Notes under the pieces: generated by a model
Told to the model about the DNA's origin: nothing
Seen by the model: only the letters and a program-made list of their open reading frames with translations
Database searches by the model: none
Shown here: positions 38,122 to 46,009 of the stretch, piece after piece
Layout: every line of letters begins with the position of its first letter
Numbering within the stretch: position 1 is the stretch's first letter
Made by a program: the position numbers and the translations under genes
Assembly (NCBI GenBank): GCA_965228165.1
Contig: CBDDHB010000003.1
Span: forward strand, 930,001 to 994,000
Reading direction: 5' to 3'
Length of the DNA: 64,000 nucleotides
DNA from: Oleispirillum sp965228165
GTDB taxonomy: Bacteria > Pseudomonadota > Alphaproteobacteria > Rhodospirillales > Rhodospirillaceae

Positions 38122-38602
38122 GCTGCCTCCGGTTCCTGCCAAATTCGCCGCCGCGAAATCCCCGGCGAATCGCTTCATGATAGGGCGCACGGCGGCGGCG
38201 CGAAACCCCCACCCGTCGATATTTTACCGAATCATCATGGAGTTAGAAGAAAGCGATCGAATCCATCGGAAAACCGGATCAAGCCCCTTGACTTGAGAAT
38301 GATTATCGATATCATCTCGACATCCACACGGCTTGGATACGGTCCTAAGTGCCCCATCCCCTCCGGCACGGCACATGCCGGGGACGGATGGGGCAGAAGG
38401 ACGGCTGCCGAAGGCGGCGAGCCGTGGACGACGACGAACCTGGCGCGGTCGCATCGTCTTCCCTCCGGACAAAAACGCACCCGTTACTCCGAAGACAATT
38501 GCTCATGATAACGAATCGCAATAGTCTTCCGGCAGCGGCATCGCGGAACCGGCATGTTGGGAAGGCCGGTCGCGACCGCGCTGCAACTGGGGACATTCCG
38601 AC
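38122..38602. other. Gene-free control region of the iron locus
   Basis: 481 bp holding the Fur-box promoter and a long leader. Near 38349-38400 is a GCCCCATCC-N-GGATGGGGC long-range inverted repeat. Around 38500-38524 is an AT-rich ATTGC-GCAAT stretch with TGATAACGAATC, possibly a second, weaker Fur-like site. I see no gene here. Confidence 0.5.
38288..38315 (+). promoter_or_regulatory. Fur-box promoter of the ferrous iron locus
   Basis: TTGACT at 38288-38293 and TATCAT at 38310-38315 with a 16-bp spacer. The spacer is filled by TGAGAAT-G-ATTATCG (38294-38308), a 7-1-7 Fur box differing at two positions from TGATAATGATTATCA. Fur-Fe(II) here would block RNA polymerase. The leader to the first gene is about 290 nt. 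Confidence 0.85.
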
Positions 38603-38929
38603 ATGATCGACATTCGCATTCTGGGGGCGATGGGCGTCGCCGCGTTCGCCTGGGCCGCCCTGCCGCAATCGGCGGAGGCGCACACCCCGCTTTGCTCCTG
38701 CTACGACAACGGCGACAAGATTCTGTGCGAGGGCGGTTTTTCCGACGGGTCCTCGGCCTCCAACGTGCCGATGCGCGTCGTCGGCGCCGACGGCAAGGTG
38801 TTGCTCGAAGGCAAAATGAACAAGCTGAGCGAGTTTGAGTTCAAGAAACCCGAAGGTGCGTATACGGTCGTCTTCGACGGCGGAGAAGGCCATGTGATCA
38901 AGATCAAACACACCGACATCAGCAAGTGA
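38603..38929 (+). CDS. Small periplasmic NikL-like metal-transport accessory protein
   Basis: A 108-residue secreted protein: signal peptide ending AEAHTPLC, then a small beta domain. The mature start AHTPLCSCYDNGDKILCEGGFSDGS parallels AHKVLASVFASGDKIEGEIGFSDSS in the NikL-like protein at 43755. That domain accompanies ECF-type nickel/cobalt transporters. The mature N-terminal His and three close Cys could bind metal. It lacks the C-terminal membrane helix of NikL. As first gene after the Fur box, ahead of the DUF4198 gene and feoAB, it probably helps periplasmic Fe(II) handling; that is inference. Confidence 0.65.
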   Translation: MIDIRILGAMGVAAFAWAALPQSAEAHTPLCSCYDNGDKILCEGGFSDGSSASNVPMRVVGADGKVLLEGKMNKLSEFEFKKPEGAYTVVFDGGEGHVIKIKHTDISK

Positions 38930-38996
38930 TCCGAGGTTCGGCGAGCGTCCTGGCTCCCTCCGCCCTCTTCTGAAACAAGATAAGGATTGATCCACG

Positions 38997-39803
38997 ATGA
39001 ATCGGATGAAACACGGTCTGGCCGCGACGGCGGTGGTTCTGGGCGCGCTGGCCGCCGCCCCCGCCGCCGAGGCGCACTTCCAGCTCGTCTATACGCCGGA
39101 AGTCAACGTCGAAAAGCCGGGCAATCTGCCGATGCGCCTGGTGTTCTGGCACCCGATGGAAAACGGCCACGTCATGGACATGGGCCAGCCCCGGGAATTC
39201 TTCGTCGTCACCAAGGACGGCAAGACCGACCTCTTGCCCGCGTTGAAGCCGATCACCTTCAAGGGATCGGAGAACGCCGCCAAGGCCTTCGCCGTCGATC
39301 TGCCGGTGAAGAAGAACGGCGACTACGTGGTCGCCGTGGTCCCCGCCCCCTACTATGAAAAGGGCGAGGACATCTTCATCCAGCAGATCGCCAAGTCCTA
39401 CGTCAACAAGGGCGGTCTGCCCACCAACTGGGCGGAGCCCCTGGGCCTGCCGACCGAGATCGTGCCGCTGAACAAGCCGACCAACGTGCTGGCGGGTTCG
39501 ACCTTCTCCGGCGTGCTGCTGAGCGAGGGCAAGCCTGTCGCGGGCGCCGAGATCGAAATCGAATACATCGCCGCCACCCCCGATCTGAAGACCAACGCCG
39601 CTCCCGCCAAGACCTCGGTCAAGGCGCCGGCGGGCGGCGCCCTGGTCGCGGTCACCGACGCCAACGGCGTCTTCACCTTCGGCATTCCGAAGGCCGGGTT
39701 CTGGGGTTTCGCCGCCCTCGGCACCGGTCCCGCGAAGACCCACGAAGGCAAGGAACTGTCCCAGGACGCGGTGATCTGGGTTCGCGCCTACGACCTCAAG
39801 TGA
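38997..39803 (+). CDS. DUF4198 (NikK-like) periplasmic protein
   Basis: A 268-residue exported protein: signal peptide to AAEAHFQLVYTP, then a DUF4198 domain and an Ig-like C-terminal part (GVLLSEGKPVAGAEIEIEY, TDANGVFTFGIPKAGFWGF). The mature N-terminal AHF with a near-N-terminal His is typical of this family, which is known beside nickel/cobalt ECF transporters (NikK) and TonB receptors. The acidic, His-containing segment HPMENGHVMDMG could be a metal site. Its place between a Fur box and feoA argues for a role in ferrous iron, rather than nickel, uptake. Confidence 0.78.
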   Translation: MNRMKHGLAATAVVLGALAAAPAAEAHFQLVYTPEVNVEKPGNLPMRLVFWHPMENGHVMDMGQPREFFVVTKDGKTDLLPALKPITFKGSENAAKAFAVDLPVKKNGDYVVAVVPAPYYEKGEDIFIQQIAKSYVNKGGLPTNWAEPLGLPTEIVPLNKPTNVLAGSTFSGVLLSEGKPVAGAEIEIEYIAATPDLKTNAAPAKTSVKAPAGGALVAVTDANGVFTFGIPKAGFWGFAALGTGPAKTHEGKELSQDAVIWVRAYDLK

Positions 39804-39900
39804 GTCTCGCGGCGTCGAACGACAACGACAGGCTATAGCATAGCCGGACCCCCGACCGCTCCGGCGGTCGGGGCAGTGCTTTGAAAGGAAAGACGGAATC

Positions 39901-40224
39901 ATGATGCGGTGGTTGGGACGCGGTGCGCGGCATCGCGGACGCGACGGCGAGGGGCGCGGCTGCCGCTGCGGCTGTGGCGGCGTCGAAACGGAACGAAGCC
40001 TCTCCCTCGACGAGGCCCCGGTCGGCGGTCGGGTGGTCATTCGCCGCCTCAACTGCCGGGGAGCGATCCGGCAGCGCCTGATCGACATCGGCCTGGCCCC
40101 CGGCGTCACCGTTACCCTGATGCGCGCCGCGCCGCTCAACGACCCCATCGAGGTCGGGATCGGCCGCGCCTTCGTTTCCCTGCGGCGCGCCGAAGCGGCG
40201 GAGATCGAGGTGTCCCTTGTTTGA
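39901..40224 (+). CDS. feoA: Ferrous iron transport protein A with Cys-rich N-terminus
   Basis: A 107-residue SH3-like FeoA. The core (LDEAPVGGRVVIRRLNCRG, then LIDIGLAPGVTVTLMRAAPLNDPIEVGIG) matches the family. FeoA binds FeoB in the cytosol and is needed for Fe(II) uptake. Unusual is the ~30-residue N-terminal extension containing GRGCRCGCGG, absent from typical ~75-residue FeoA. It could bind iron or a cluster and pairs in style with the Cys-rich tail of the small membrane protein after feoB. It overlaps feoB by 8 bp. Confidence 0.9.
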   Translation: MMRWLGRGARHRGRDGEGRGCRCGCGGVETERSLSLDEAPVGGRVVIRRLNCRGAIRQRLIDIGLAPGVTVTLMRAAPLNDPIEVGIGRAFVSLRRAEAAEIEVSLV

Positions 40225-42748
40225 GAGTTTGATTCCGGGGCGCGGGGAAGACCGTCTCCGCGCCGCGCTGATGGGGCAGCAGAACTCGGGAAAATCGACC
40301 CTGTTCAACGCCCTGACCGGCCTGAACCAGCACATCGCCAACTATGCCGGCGTCACCATCGAAAAGAAGAGCGGCCTTTACCGCGACGACGGCCTGACCG
40401 TCGAGGTGGTGGATCTGCCGGGCACCTACAACCTGACCTCCTATTCGCTGGAGGAGCGGGTGGCGCGCGACTATCTGCTCCGCGAGCATCCCGATATCGT
40501 GGTCAACGTGCTCGACGCGTCCAATCTCGCCCGCGGCCTGCACCTGACCCTGCAACTGCGGGAGGCCGGTTTTCCCCTGATCGCCGTGCTCAACATGTCC
40601 GACGTGGCGAAGCGCCTGGGCCTGGACATCGACCAGGCGGAACTGGGGCGCCGTCTCGGCGTGCCGACGATCGCCGCCGTCGGACGCAAGGGCAGCGGGC
40701 TCGCCGCCCTGCGCGCCGCGATCCGGTCCTCCGGACTGCGATCTTCCGAAACGAAGGAGACCGCCCCCGCCCTGGTCCTCGATTACGGCGAGCTGGAACC
40801 CGCCCTGGCCTCCCTGGTCGGCGACATCGCCGCCGACCCCGAACTCGCCCGCATCGCCACGCCGCGATGGCTGGCCTTGAAGCTGCTGGAAGGCGACGAA
40901 GGCGTCGCCGCCCTGGTCCGCTCGGTCGATCCTCAGGCGCCGTGCCTTGCCGCCGCCGAAGCCCTGCGCGCCGATCGCGCCGCCGCCGGGGAAGAGCTCG
41001 CCGCCGACGTCGCGGCGGCGGCCCGCGCCGCCGCGATCGGCGACATCCTGGCGGCCTGCGTCGCCGACCGCCGCGCCGGCGAGGTGCCGTTGTCGGAACG
41101 CATCGACCGGCTGCTGCTCAACCGCTGGCTGGCGCCCCTGTTCCTGGTGGCGACGGCATGGGCGATCTATGAGCTCGCCATCGTGCAGGGCTACGAACTC
41201 ACCAAGGTGACCTGGCCGCTGCTCGCCGCCTTCCGCAACCACGCGGCGGCGCTGCTGCCCGACGCGGGGTTCCTCTACGACCCCGAGGTTCGCTCCCTCG
41301 GCCTGTGGCTGGTCGATTCCGCCAACACCCTGCTCAACTACGTGCCGATCTTCCTGATCCTTTTCGCCCTGATCGCGATTCTCGAGGACAGCGGCTACAT
41401 GGCGCGAATCGCCTTCATCTTCGACCGGGTTCTGCACCGCTTCGGCCTGCACGGCCAATCCACCCTGCCCTTCATCCTCGCCGGGGTGTTCGCCGGGGGG
41501 TGCGCGGTGCCGGGGGTGATGGCGACCAAGGGCATCCCCGACGAACGCGCCCGCATGGCCACCATCCTGACCGTGCCTTTCATGAACTGCCTGGCCAAGG
41601 TTCCGCTCTATACCCTTCTGATCAATATCTATTTCGCCGAAGACAAGGGACTGGTTCTGTTCTTCCTGTCGACCATCACGGTGATCGTCGCCCTTCTGAT
41701 CGCCAAGCTGTTGACCACGACGGTCCTGCGCAAAAGCGAAACCGCCCCCTTCGTCATGGACCTGCCCCACTATCACGCTCCGACCCTGCTGGGGGTGGCG
41801 CGCCGCGCCTTCGACCGCACCTGGGTCTACATCAAGAAGGTGGGGACCGTGGTGGTGGCGGTGGCGGCGGTGGTCTACATGCTGCTGCAATTCCCCGGCC
41901 TGACCGCCGAGGAACGCGCCGCCTATGAAACCCGGGGAGAGGCGGCGTTGCACGCCTTCTTCCGGGGGATGGAGGGGAATCCCCTCGCCGCCGCAGTGCC
42001 CGACCAGGCGGCGGCGATCCGCCTGCTCAACGCCGCGACCGACTATCGCGCGCTGAAGATGAACGCGGGCGGCGCGGAGTCGTCGAAGGCGGTGGACGAA
42101 GCCTTCGCCAAGGCCCATCCGGCCTTCGTGCCCTTCGTCCTGCGCTCCCCCGACAAGGCGGGACGGGACGCCGCGCGTCTGCTCAAGCAGCTCGACGGCG
42201 AACGCCGCACCCTGCGCCAGGAAATGCGGCAAACGAAAATCTTCAACAGCTTCCTCGGGCGCATCGGCCGCTCCATGGAGCCGGTGACCCAGTTCGCCGG
42301 ATTCGACTGGAAGATCAACGTCGCCCTGCTGAGTTCCTTCGCCGCGCGGGAAAGCAGCGTCGCCACCCTGGGCGTGCTGTTCGCCCAGCCCGAGGGCGAG
42401 AACCAGACCCTCGAATCCCGCATGGGCGACGAGCAGAAGGCGATGGGCTACACCGCGATGGCGGCCCTGGCGGTGATGCTGTTCTTCGCCCTGTATCCGC
42501 CCTGCCTGGCCACCACCATCATGGTGCGGGTGCAGACCAATTCGTACGGCTGGATGCTGTTCTCGATTCTCTTTCCCACCGCCCTCGGCCTGACCGTGTC
42601 CACCTTCGTCTTTACCCTGGGCAACCTTTTGCACATGAGCGGCGTGGAAATGATGATCTGGATCTATGCCGGAGCCCTTGCCCTGCTGCTGGCGGTGGGG
42701 CTGTGGAAGCGCGCGCCCCGCGGCGCGCGGACGGAGGAAACGACATGA
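40217..42748 (+). CDS. feoB: Ferrous iron transporter FeoB
   Basis: An 843-residue inner-membrane Fe(II) transporter. The N-terminal G domain has G1 MGQQNSGKST, G3 DLPGTYNLTSYS and G4 LNMSD. A helical GDI-like domain follows to ~290. Two Gate motifs lie in the membrane part (FAGGCAVPGVMATKG and the ALYPPCLAT region). About 110 extra residues sit in a soluble loop between helices near 560-670. Translation probably starts at TTG 40217, overlapping feoA; the only nearby ATG (40270) would cut into the G1 strand. The operon is Fur-controlled from 38288. Confidence 0.95.
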   Translation: MFESLIPGRGEDRLRAALMGQQNSGKSTLFNALTGLNQHIANYAGVTIEKKSGLYRDDGLTVEVVDLPGTYNLTSYSLEERVARDYLLREHPDIVVNVLDASNLARGLHLTLQLREAGFPLIAVLNMSDVAKRLGLDIDQAELGRRLGVPTIAAVGRKGSGLAALRAAIRSSGLRSSETKETAPALVLDYGELEPALASLVGDIAADPELARIATPRWLALKLLEGDEGVAALVRSVDPQAPCLAAAEALRADRAAAGEELAADVAAAARAAAIGDILAACVADRRAGEVPLSERIDRLLLNRWLAPLFLVATAWAIYELAIVQGYELTKVTWPLLAAFRNHAAALLPDAGFLYDPEVRSLGLWLVDSANTLLNYVPIFLILFALIAILEDSGYMARIAFIFDRVLHRFGLHGQSTLPFILAGVFAGGCAVPGVMATKGIPDERARMATILTVPFMNCLAKVPLYTLLINIYFAEDKGLVLFFLSTITVIVALLIAKLLTTTVLRKSETAPFVMDLPHYHAPTLLGVARRAFDRTWVYIKKVGTVVVAVAAVVYMLLQFPGLTAEERAAYETRGEAALHAFFRGMEGNPLAAAVPDQAAAIRLLNAATDYRALKMNAGGAESSKAVDEAFAKAHPAFVPFVLRSPDKAGRDAARLLKQLDGERRTLRQEMRQTKIFNSFLGRIGRSMEPVTQFAGFDWKINVALLSSFAARESSVATLGVLFAQPEGENQTLESRMGDEQKAMGYTAMAALAVMLFFALYPPCLATTIMVRVQTNSYGWMLFSILFPTALGLTVSTFVFTLGNLLHMSGVEMMIWIYAGALALLLAVGLWKRAPRGARTEETT

Positions 42749-42966
42749 CCCAACCGACGACGCAACAAACCCAATCCGTGACCGCGACGCCCCCCGTCGG
42801 CAGTCTGGCAGCCGAACGCGAGGCGGGGAAAGGATGGGGCCTTTTGGCGGTCGTGCTGGCCGTCGTATTGGCCCTGGGATTCCTCGCCCGTTCCATCTTC
42901 TTCCGGCGTAAACCCGGCAAGGGCGGCGGCTGCGCGGGCTGCGGCGGCGGCTCCTGCTGTTCGTAG
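42745..42966 (+). CDS. FeoB-associated Cys-rich membrane protein
   Basis: A 73-residue peptide with one membrane helix (~30-52), a basic FFRRKPGKGG stretch, and a Cys-rich C-terminus (GCAGCGGGSCCS). This is the layout of the FeoB-associated Cys-rich family found after feoB. The four Cys could hold Fe(II) or a cluster at the cytosolic mouth of the channel; the role is unproven. The ATG overlaps the feoB stop (ATGA). Confidence 0.82.
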   Translation: MTQPTTQQTQSVTATPPVGSLAAEREAGKGWGLLAVVLAVVLALGFLARSIFFRRKPGKGGGCAGCGGGSCCS

Positions 42967-43122
42967 CGGGCCGCTCCCGGCACGTTTTCGGCTTGCGGAC
43001 CGCCGCCACGCGGGGGTAGCCTCCCGCCCCGAGGTTATGGTATTTCAGACCGTTCCGCCACGGCCCGCGGCGATCGCGCCGCAGGTTCGTTGGCGCAAGC
43101 CCAGTCAAGGAAGAGTGTGACC

Positions 43123-43728
43123 ATGCATATCGTCGATGGGGCGCTGTCCACGGAAGTCGTGATCGCCGGAGCGGTCCTGACCGTCGGCGGCCTGACTCTC
43201 GGCCTGAAACGGCTGGACATGGAGAAAATGCCCGCCGCCGGGGTCTTGAGCGCCGCGTTCTTCGTCGCATCCCTGGTCCATGTGCCGATCGGCCCCTCCA
43301 GCGTGCACCTGATCATGAACGGCTTGGCCGGACTGGTCCTCGGCTGGTCCGCCTTCCCCGCGTTGTTCGTCGGATTGCTGTTGCAGGCGGTGTTCTTCGG
43401 CTTCGGCGGCATCACCGTTCTTGGCGTCAACACCTTCAACATCGCCTTCCCCGCCGTGGTCGTCCACTATCTGTGCCGTCGCGGCGTCGGCGCGGCGTCT
43501 CCGGCGATGGCGGCGGCCTGGGGCGCTTTCGGGGGAGGTCTGGCGATCGCCCTGACCACCGCCTGCGTCGCGGTCGCCCTCGCCTTCTCCGGCGACGAAT
43601 TCCTGCCCGCGGCGAAGCTGGTCTTTCTGGCCCACATTCCGGTGATGGTCATCGAGGCCCTGTTGTCCGGCGCCGCCGTGTTGCTGACCTGCCGGGTCAA
43701 GCCGGATTTGTTGCGCGCGCCGGTATGA
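43123..43728 (+). CDS. ECF nickel/cobalt transporter S-component, CbiM/NikM type
   Basis: A 201-residue inner-membrane protein. Start MHIVDGAL is the invariant CbiM/NikM N-terminus, whose free amine, His2 and backbone bind Ni/Co; this fixes the start at ATG 43123. HVPIGPSSVHLIMNGLAG and FGFGGITVLGVNTFNIAFPA carry the other conserved metal-site residues. It is the substrate-binding subunit of an ECF importer with the NikL-like, CbiQ and CbiO genes downstream. Whether it prefers Ni or Co cannot be settled here. The 156-bp upstream gap shows no cobalamin riboswitch or Fur box. Confidence 0.92.
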   Translation: MHIVDGALSTEVVIAGAVLTVGGLTLGLKRLDMEKMPAAGVLSAAFFVASLVHVPIGPSSVHLIMNGLAGLVLGWSAFPALFVGLLLQAVFFGFGGITVLGVNTFNIAFPAVVVHYLCRRGVGAASPAMAAAWGAFGGGLAIALTTACVAVALAFSGDEFLPAAKLVFLAHIPVMVIEALLSGAAVLLTCRVKPDLLRAPV

Positions 43729-43754
43729 ACGCCCCAGCCAGCGGAGTTATCGCC

Positions 43755-44327
43755 ATGAAATTCCTTTTCCCCGCCGTTCTTTGCGGCGCGTTGTTGTCCT
43801 CCGCCCCCGCCTGGGCGCACAAGGTTCTGGCCTCGGTCTTCGCCAGCGGCGACAAGATCGAGGGCGAGATCGGTTTTTCCGACAGCTCGATGGCGAAGGA
43901 GCAAACCGTCGAGGTCTTCGACGCCGCCGGGCGCAAGCTGGGCGAGACCAAGACCGACGCGCAAGGCGCCTTCGTCTTCGCGCCGACGCAACGGGTCGAA
44001 CACGTCTTCCGCGCCAACCTGGGGGCCGGACACATCGCCGAGGCGCGGATGAGCGTCGACGAATTGCCGCGCATCGCGGCCGCCGCTCCGGACGCTCCGG
44101 TTGCCCCGGACGCCGCCGCGCCGCCGCAGGCCGCCGCCGCGCCATCGACGGATGCCCTGCGCGCCCTGATCGCCGAGGAAGTGCGGCGCGAGGTCAAACC
44201 GCTGCGCCAGGAAATTTCCTCCTACAAGGAAAAGAACGACCTGCAAGCCATCCTCGGCGGCATCGGCTACATCATCGGGCTGTTCGGCATCGGCTTCTAC
44301 GTCGCGGCGCGGCGCAAGGCGGCGTAA
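43755..44327 (+). CDS. NikL/CbiL-type accessory component of the ECF Ni/Co transporter
   Basis: A 190-residue protein: signal peptide ending APAWAHK, periplasmic Ig-like domain (~20-95; ASGDKIEGEIGFSDSS), Ala/Pro linker (~100-135), charged helix, and a C-terminal membrane anchor (GGIGYIIGLFGIGFYVA). It replaces the small CbiN subunit in NikM-NikL-type systems, stabilising the S component. I prefer ATG 43755, with GGAG 8 nt upstream; an ATG at 43725 overlaps the cbiM stop. The mature N-terminal AHK mirrors the iron-locus protein at 38603. Confidence 0.82.
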   Translation: MKFLFPAVLCGALLSSAPAWAHKVLASVFASGDKIEGEIGFSDSSMAKEQTVEVFDAAGRKLGETKTDAQGAFVFAPTQRVEHVFRANLGAGHIAEARMSVDELPRIAAAAPDAPVAPDAAAPPQAAAAPSTDALRALIAEEVRREVKPLRQEISSYKEKNDLQAILGGIGYIIGLFGIGFYVAARRKAA

Positions 44328-44330
44328 CCC

Positions 44331-44989
44331 ATGGGGCACGCCAGCGCCGCCCACCGACACGACCTCGCCTCGTCCGGGGAAGAGTGGACGGGAGTCGTCG
44401 CCGCGATCGATCCACGGGTGCGCGTCCTCGCCGCCTGCGCCTTCGCGGTTCTCGTCGTCGCCCTGAAGACCACGGCGGCGCTCGGCTCCGCCGTCGTCCT
44501 CGCCCTGCTGCTGGCGGCGGGAAGCGGCCTGTCGCCGATCCGGACGCTCCGCCAGCTCGCCGCGATGGACGGCTTCGTCCTGTTCATGATCGCCCTGCTG
44601 CCCTTCACCACCCCCGGCGAAACGATCTTTTCCGTCGGCGGGTTCCCGGCAAGCTGGTGCATCTGCTGCTGTTCACCGTGCGATACATCGACGTCCTGCA
44701 CCAGGAACACCTGCGCCTGCGCATCAGCATGAAGTGCCGGGGCTTCCAGCCGGGGAATTCGTTGCACACCTACCGTTCCTTCGGCTATCTGATCGGCATG
44801 ATGCTGGTCCGCGCCATCGACCGTTCCGAACGGATTCTTCAGGCGATGAAATGCCGGGGATTCCAGGGGCAGTTCCCGGTCATCGATTCCCTGCGCCTGA
44901 CCTCTCGGGACGCGGTGTTTTGTCTGATGGGGGGCTTCGCCGCCGCCCTGCTCGTCGGACTGGAGGTTCGCCTTGCCGTCGCTTATTGA
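44331..44989 (+). CDS. cbiQ: ECF transporter T-component CbiQ, apparent internal deletion and frameshift
   Basis: The N-terminal part (IDPRVRVLAACAFAVLVV, then LLPFTTPGETIFSVGGFP) is in one frame. The C-terminal part (VPGKLVHLLLFTVRYIDVL, two coupling motifs SMKCRGF and AMKCRGF) is in another and ends at 44989. The join lies near 44640-44655. Typical CbiQ proteins have roughly 30-40 more residues, a further helix and loop, between these parts, so material seems lost rather than a single base. If real, the transporter is probably dead; if an assembly fault, it is intact in the organism. CbiQ links the S component to the ATPase in the membrane. Confidence 0.75.
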
Positions 44990-45656
44990 ACTCGACGACA
45001 TCCACTTCGCCTATCCCCTGCACGAACCGGTGTTGCGCGGCGTCGGCCTTCGCCTCGACGCGGGGGAGCGCCTTTGCCTCACCGGATTCAACGGCGCGGG
45101 AAAAAGCACCCTGCTGCGAATCGTCCTCGGCCTGATTCCGCCGCAACGCGGCCGCGTCGTCGCCTTCAGCCAGGAACGCCGCCGGGAGGCCGACTTTCTG
45201 GAGGTCCGGCGCCGCGCCGGCATGGTCTTCCAGGACGCCGACGACCAGCTGTTCTGCCCGACGGTGGCCGAGGACGTCGCCTTCGGCCCCCTCAACCTGG
45301 GGAAGACCTGCGGCGAAACCCTCGCCGTCGTCGATGCCGTGCTCGACCGCCTGGGCATCCTCCACCTGCGCGACCGCATCACCTACAAGCTGTCGGGCGG
45401 CGAGAAGCGTCTGGTCCCCCTGGCCGCGGTGCTGGCGATGGAGCCCGAGGTTCTGCTGCTCGATGAGCCGACCACCGCCCTGGACGAGCCCGCCACCGAG
45501 CGCCTGATCGAGATTCTGCTGACCCTGCCCCAGGCGATGATCGTCGTCTCCCACGACCCGCGCTTCCGCGAACGGGTGGCGACGCGCACCCTGCGCCTGG
45601 AAAACGGTCTTATCGCCGCGCCGGAGGCGTCCTCCCGCCCCGACGCGCCGGTTTGA
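44973..45656 (+). CDS. cbiO: ECF transporter ATPase CbiO
   Basis: A 227-residue cytosolic ATPase powering the Ni/Co importer. Walker A GFNGAGKSTLLR, Q-loop VFQDADDQLFCPTVAEDVAFGP (the extended ECF-ATPase form), signature LSGGEKRLVPLAAVLA, Walker B LLLDEPTTALD and H-loop VSHD are all present. The start is TTG 44973 with GGAGG 6 nt upstream, overlapping cbiQ by 17 bp. The C-terminus is short, as in compact CbiO proteins. Confidence 0.93.
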   Translation: MPSLIELDDIHFAYPLHEPVLRGVGLRLDAGERLCLTGFNGAGKSTLLRIVLGLIPPQRGRVVAFSQERRREADFLEVRRRAGMVFQDADDQLFCPTVAEDVAFGPLNLGKTCGETLAVVDAVLDRLGILHLRDRITYKLSGGEKRLVPLAAVLAMEPEVLLLDEPTTALDEPATERLIEILLTLPQAMIVVSHDPRFRERVATRTLRLENGLIAAPEASSRPDAPV

Positions 45657-45700
45657 TTTTGCCCCCGAGCATCCCCTCCCCCAGGATAGGATATCTCTCC

Positions 45701-45985
45701 ATGGACACCCCTCTCGCCGAAGACGCAACGCTGCACCACAGCCACGCCGACGTGATCAAGCGCCTGAAGCGCGTCGAAGGCCACGTCAAGGCGATCGTCG
45801 CGATGATCGAGAGCCAACGCCCCTGTCCCGACATCGCCCAGCAGATGCACGCGGTGGAAGCGGCGCTGCGGCAGGCGAAACGGACCTTCATCCACGACCA
45901 CATCGACCACTGCCTGGACCATCACCTGGGCGACGACCCGCGCGCCACCCTGCGCGCCTTCAAGGATATCGCGAAGTATTTGTAA
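45701..45985 (+). CDS. RcnR/CsoR-family metal-responsive repressor
   Basis: A 94-residue all-helical repressor. HADVIKRLKRVEGHVKAIVAM is the family first helix. RPCPDIAQQMHAVEAALRQAKRTFIHDHIDHCL holds the metal-site Cys and His. The N-terminal HHSH plus Cys42 and the helix-2 His residues suggest an RcnR-type (Ni/Co) rather than CsoR-type (Cu) or FrmR site. Metal binding should release DNA. It lies between the importer and the exporter genes, 24 bp before the exporter, and most likely controls the exporter. Confidence 0.85.
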   Translation: MDTPLAEDATLHHSHADVIKRLKRVEGHVKAIVAMIESQRPCPDIAQQMHAVEAALRQAKRTFIHDHIDHCLDHHLGDDPRATLRAFKDIAKYL

Positions 45986-46009
45986 CCCCCGCCGGGAACG
46001 GAGAAGACC

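Noticed and set aside
42967..43122. Possible cobalamin or nickel riboswitch before cbiM
   Set aside because: No B12-box or other conserved core elements are recognisable; only a short GC-rich gap.
40136..43270. A 1044-codon minus-strand frame over feoB
   Set aside because: Antisense shadow of feoAB with low-complexity composition.
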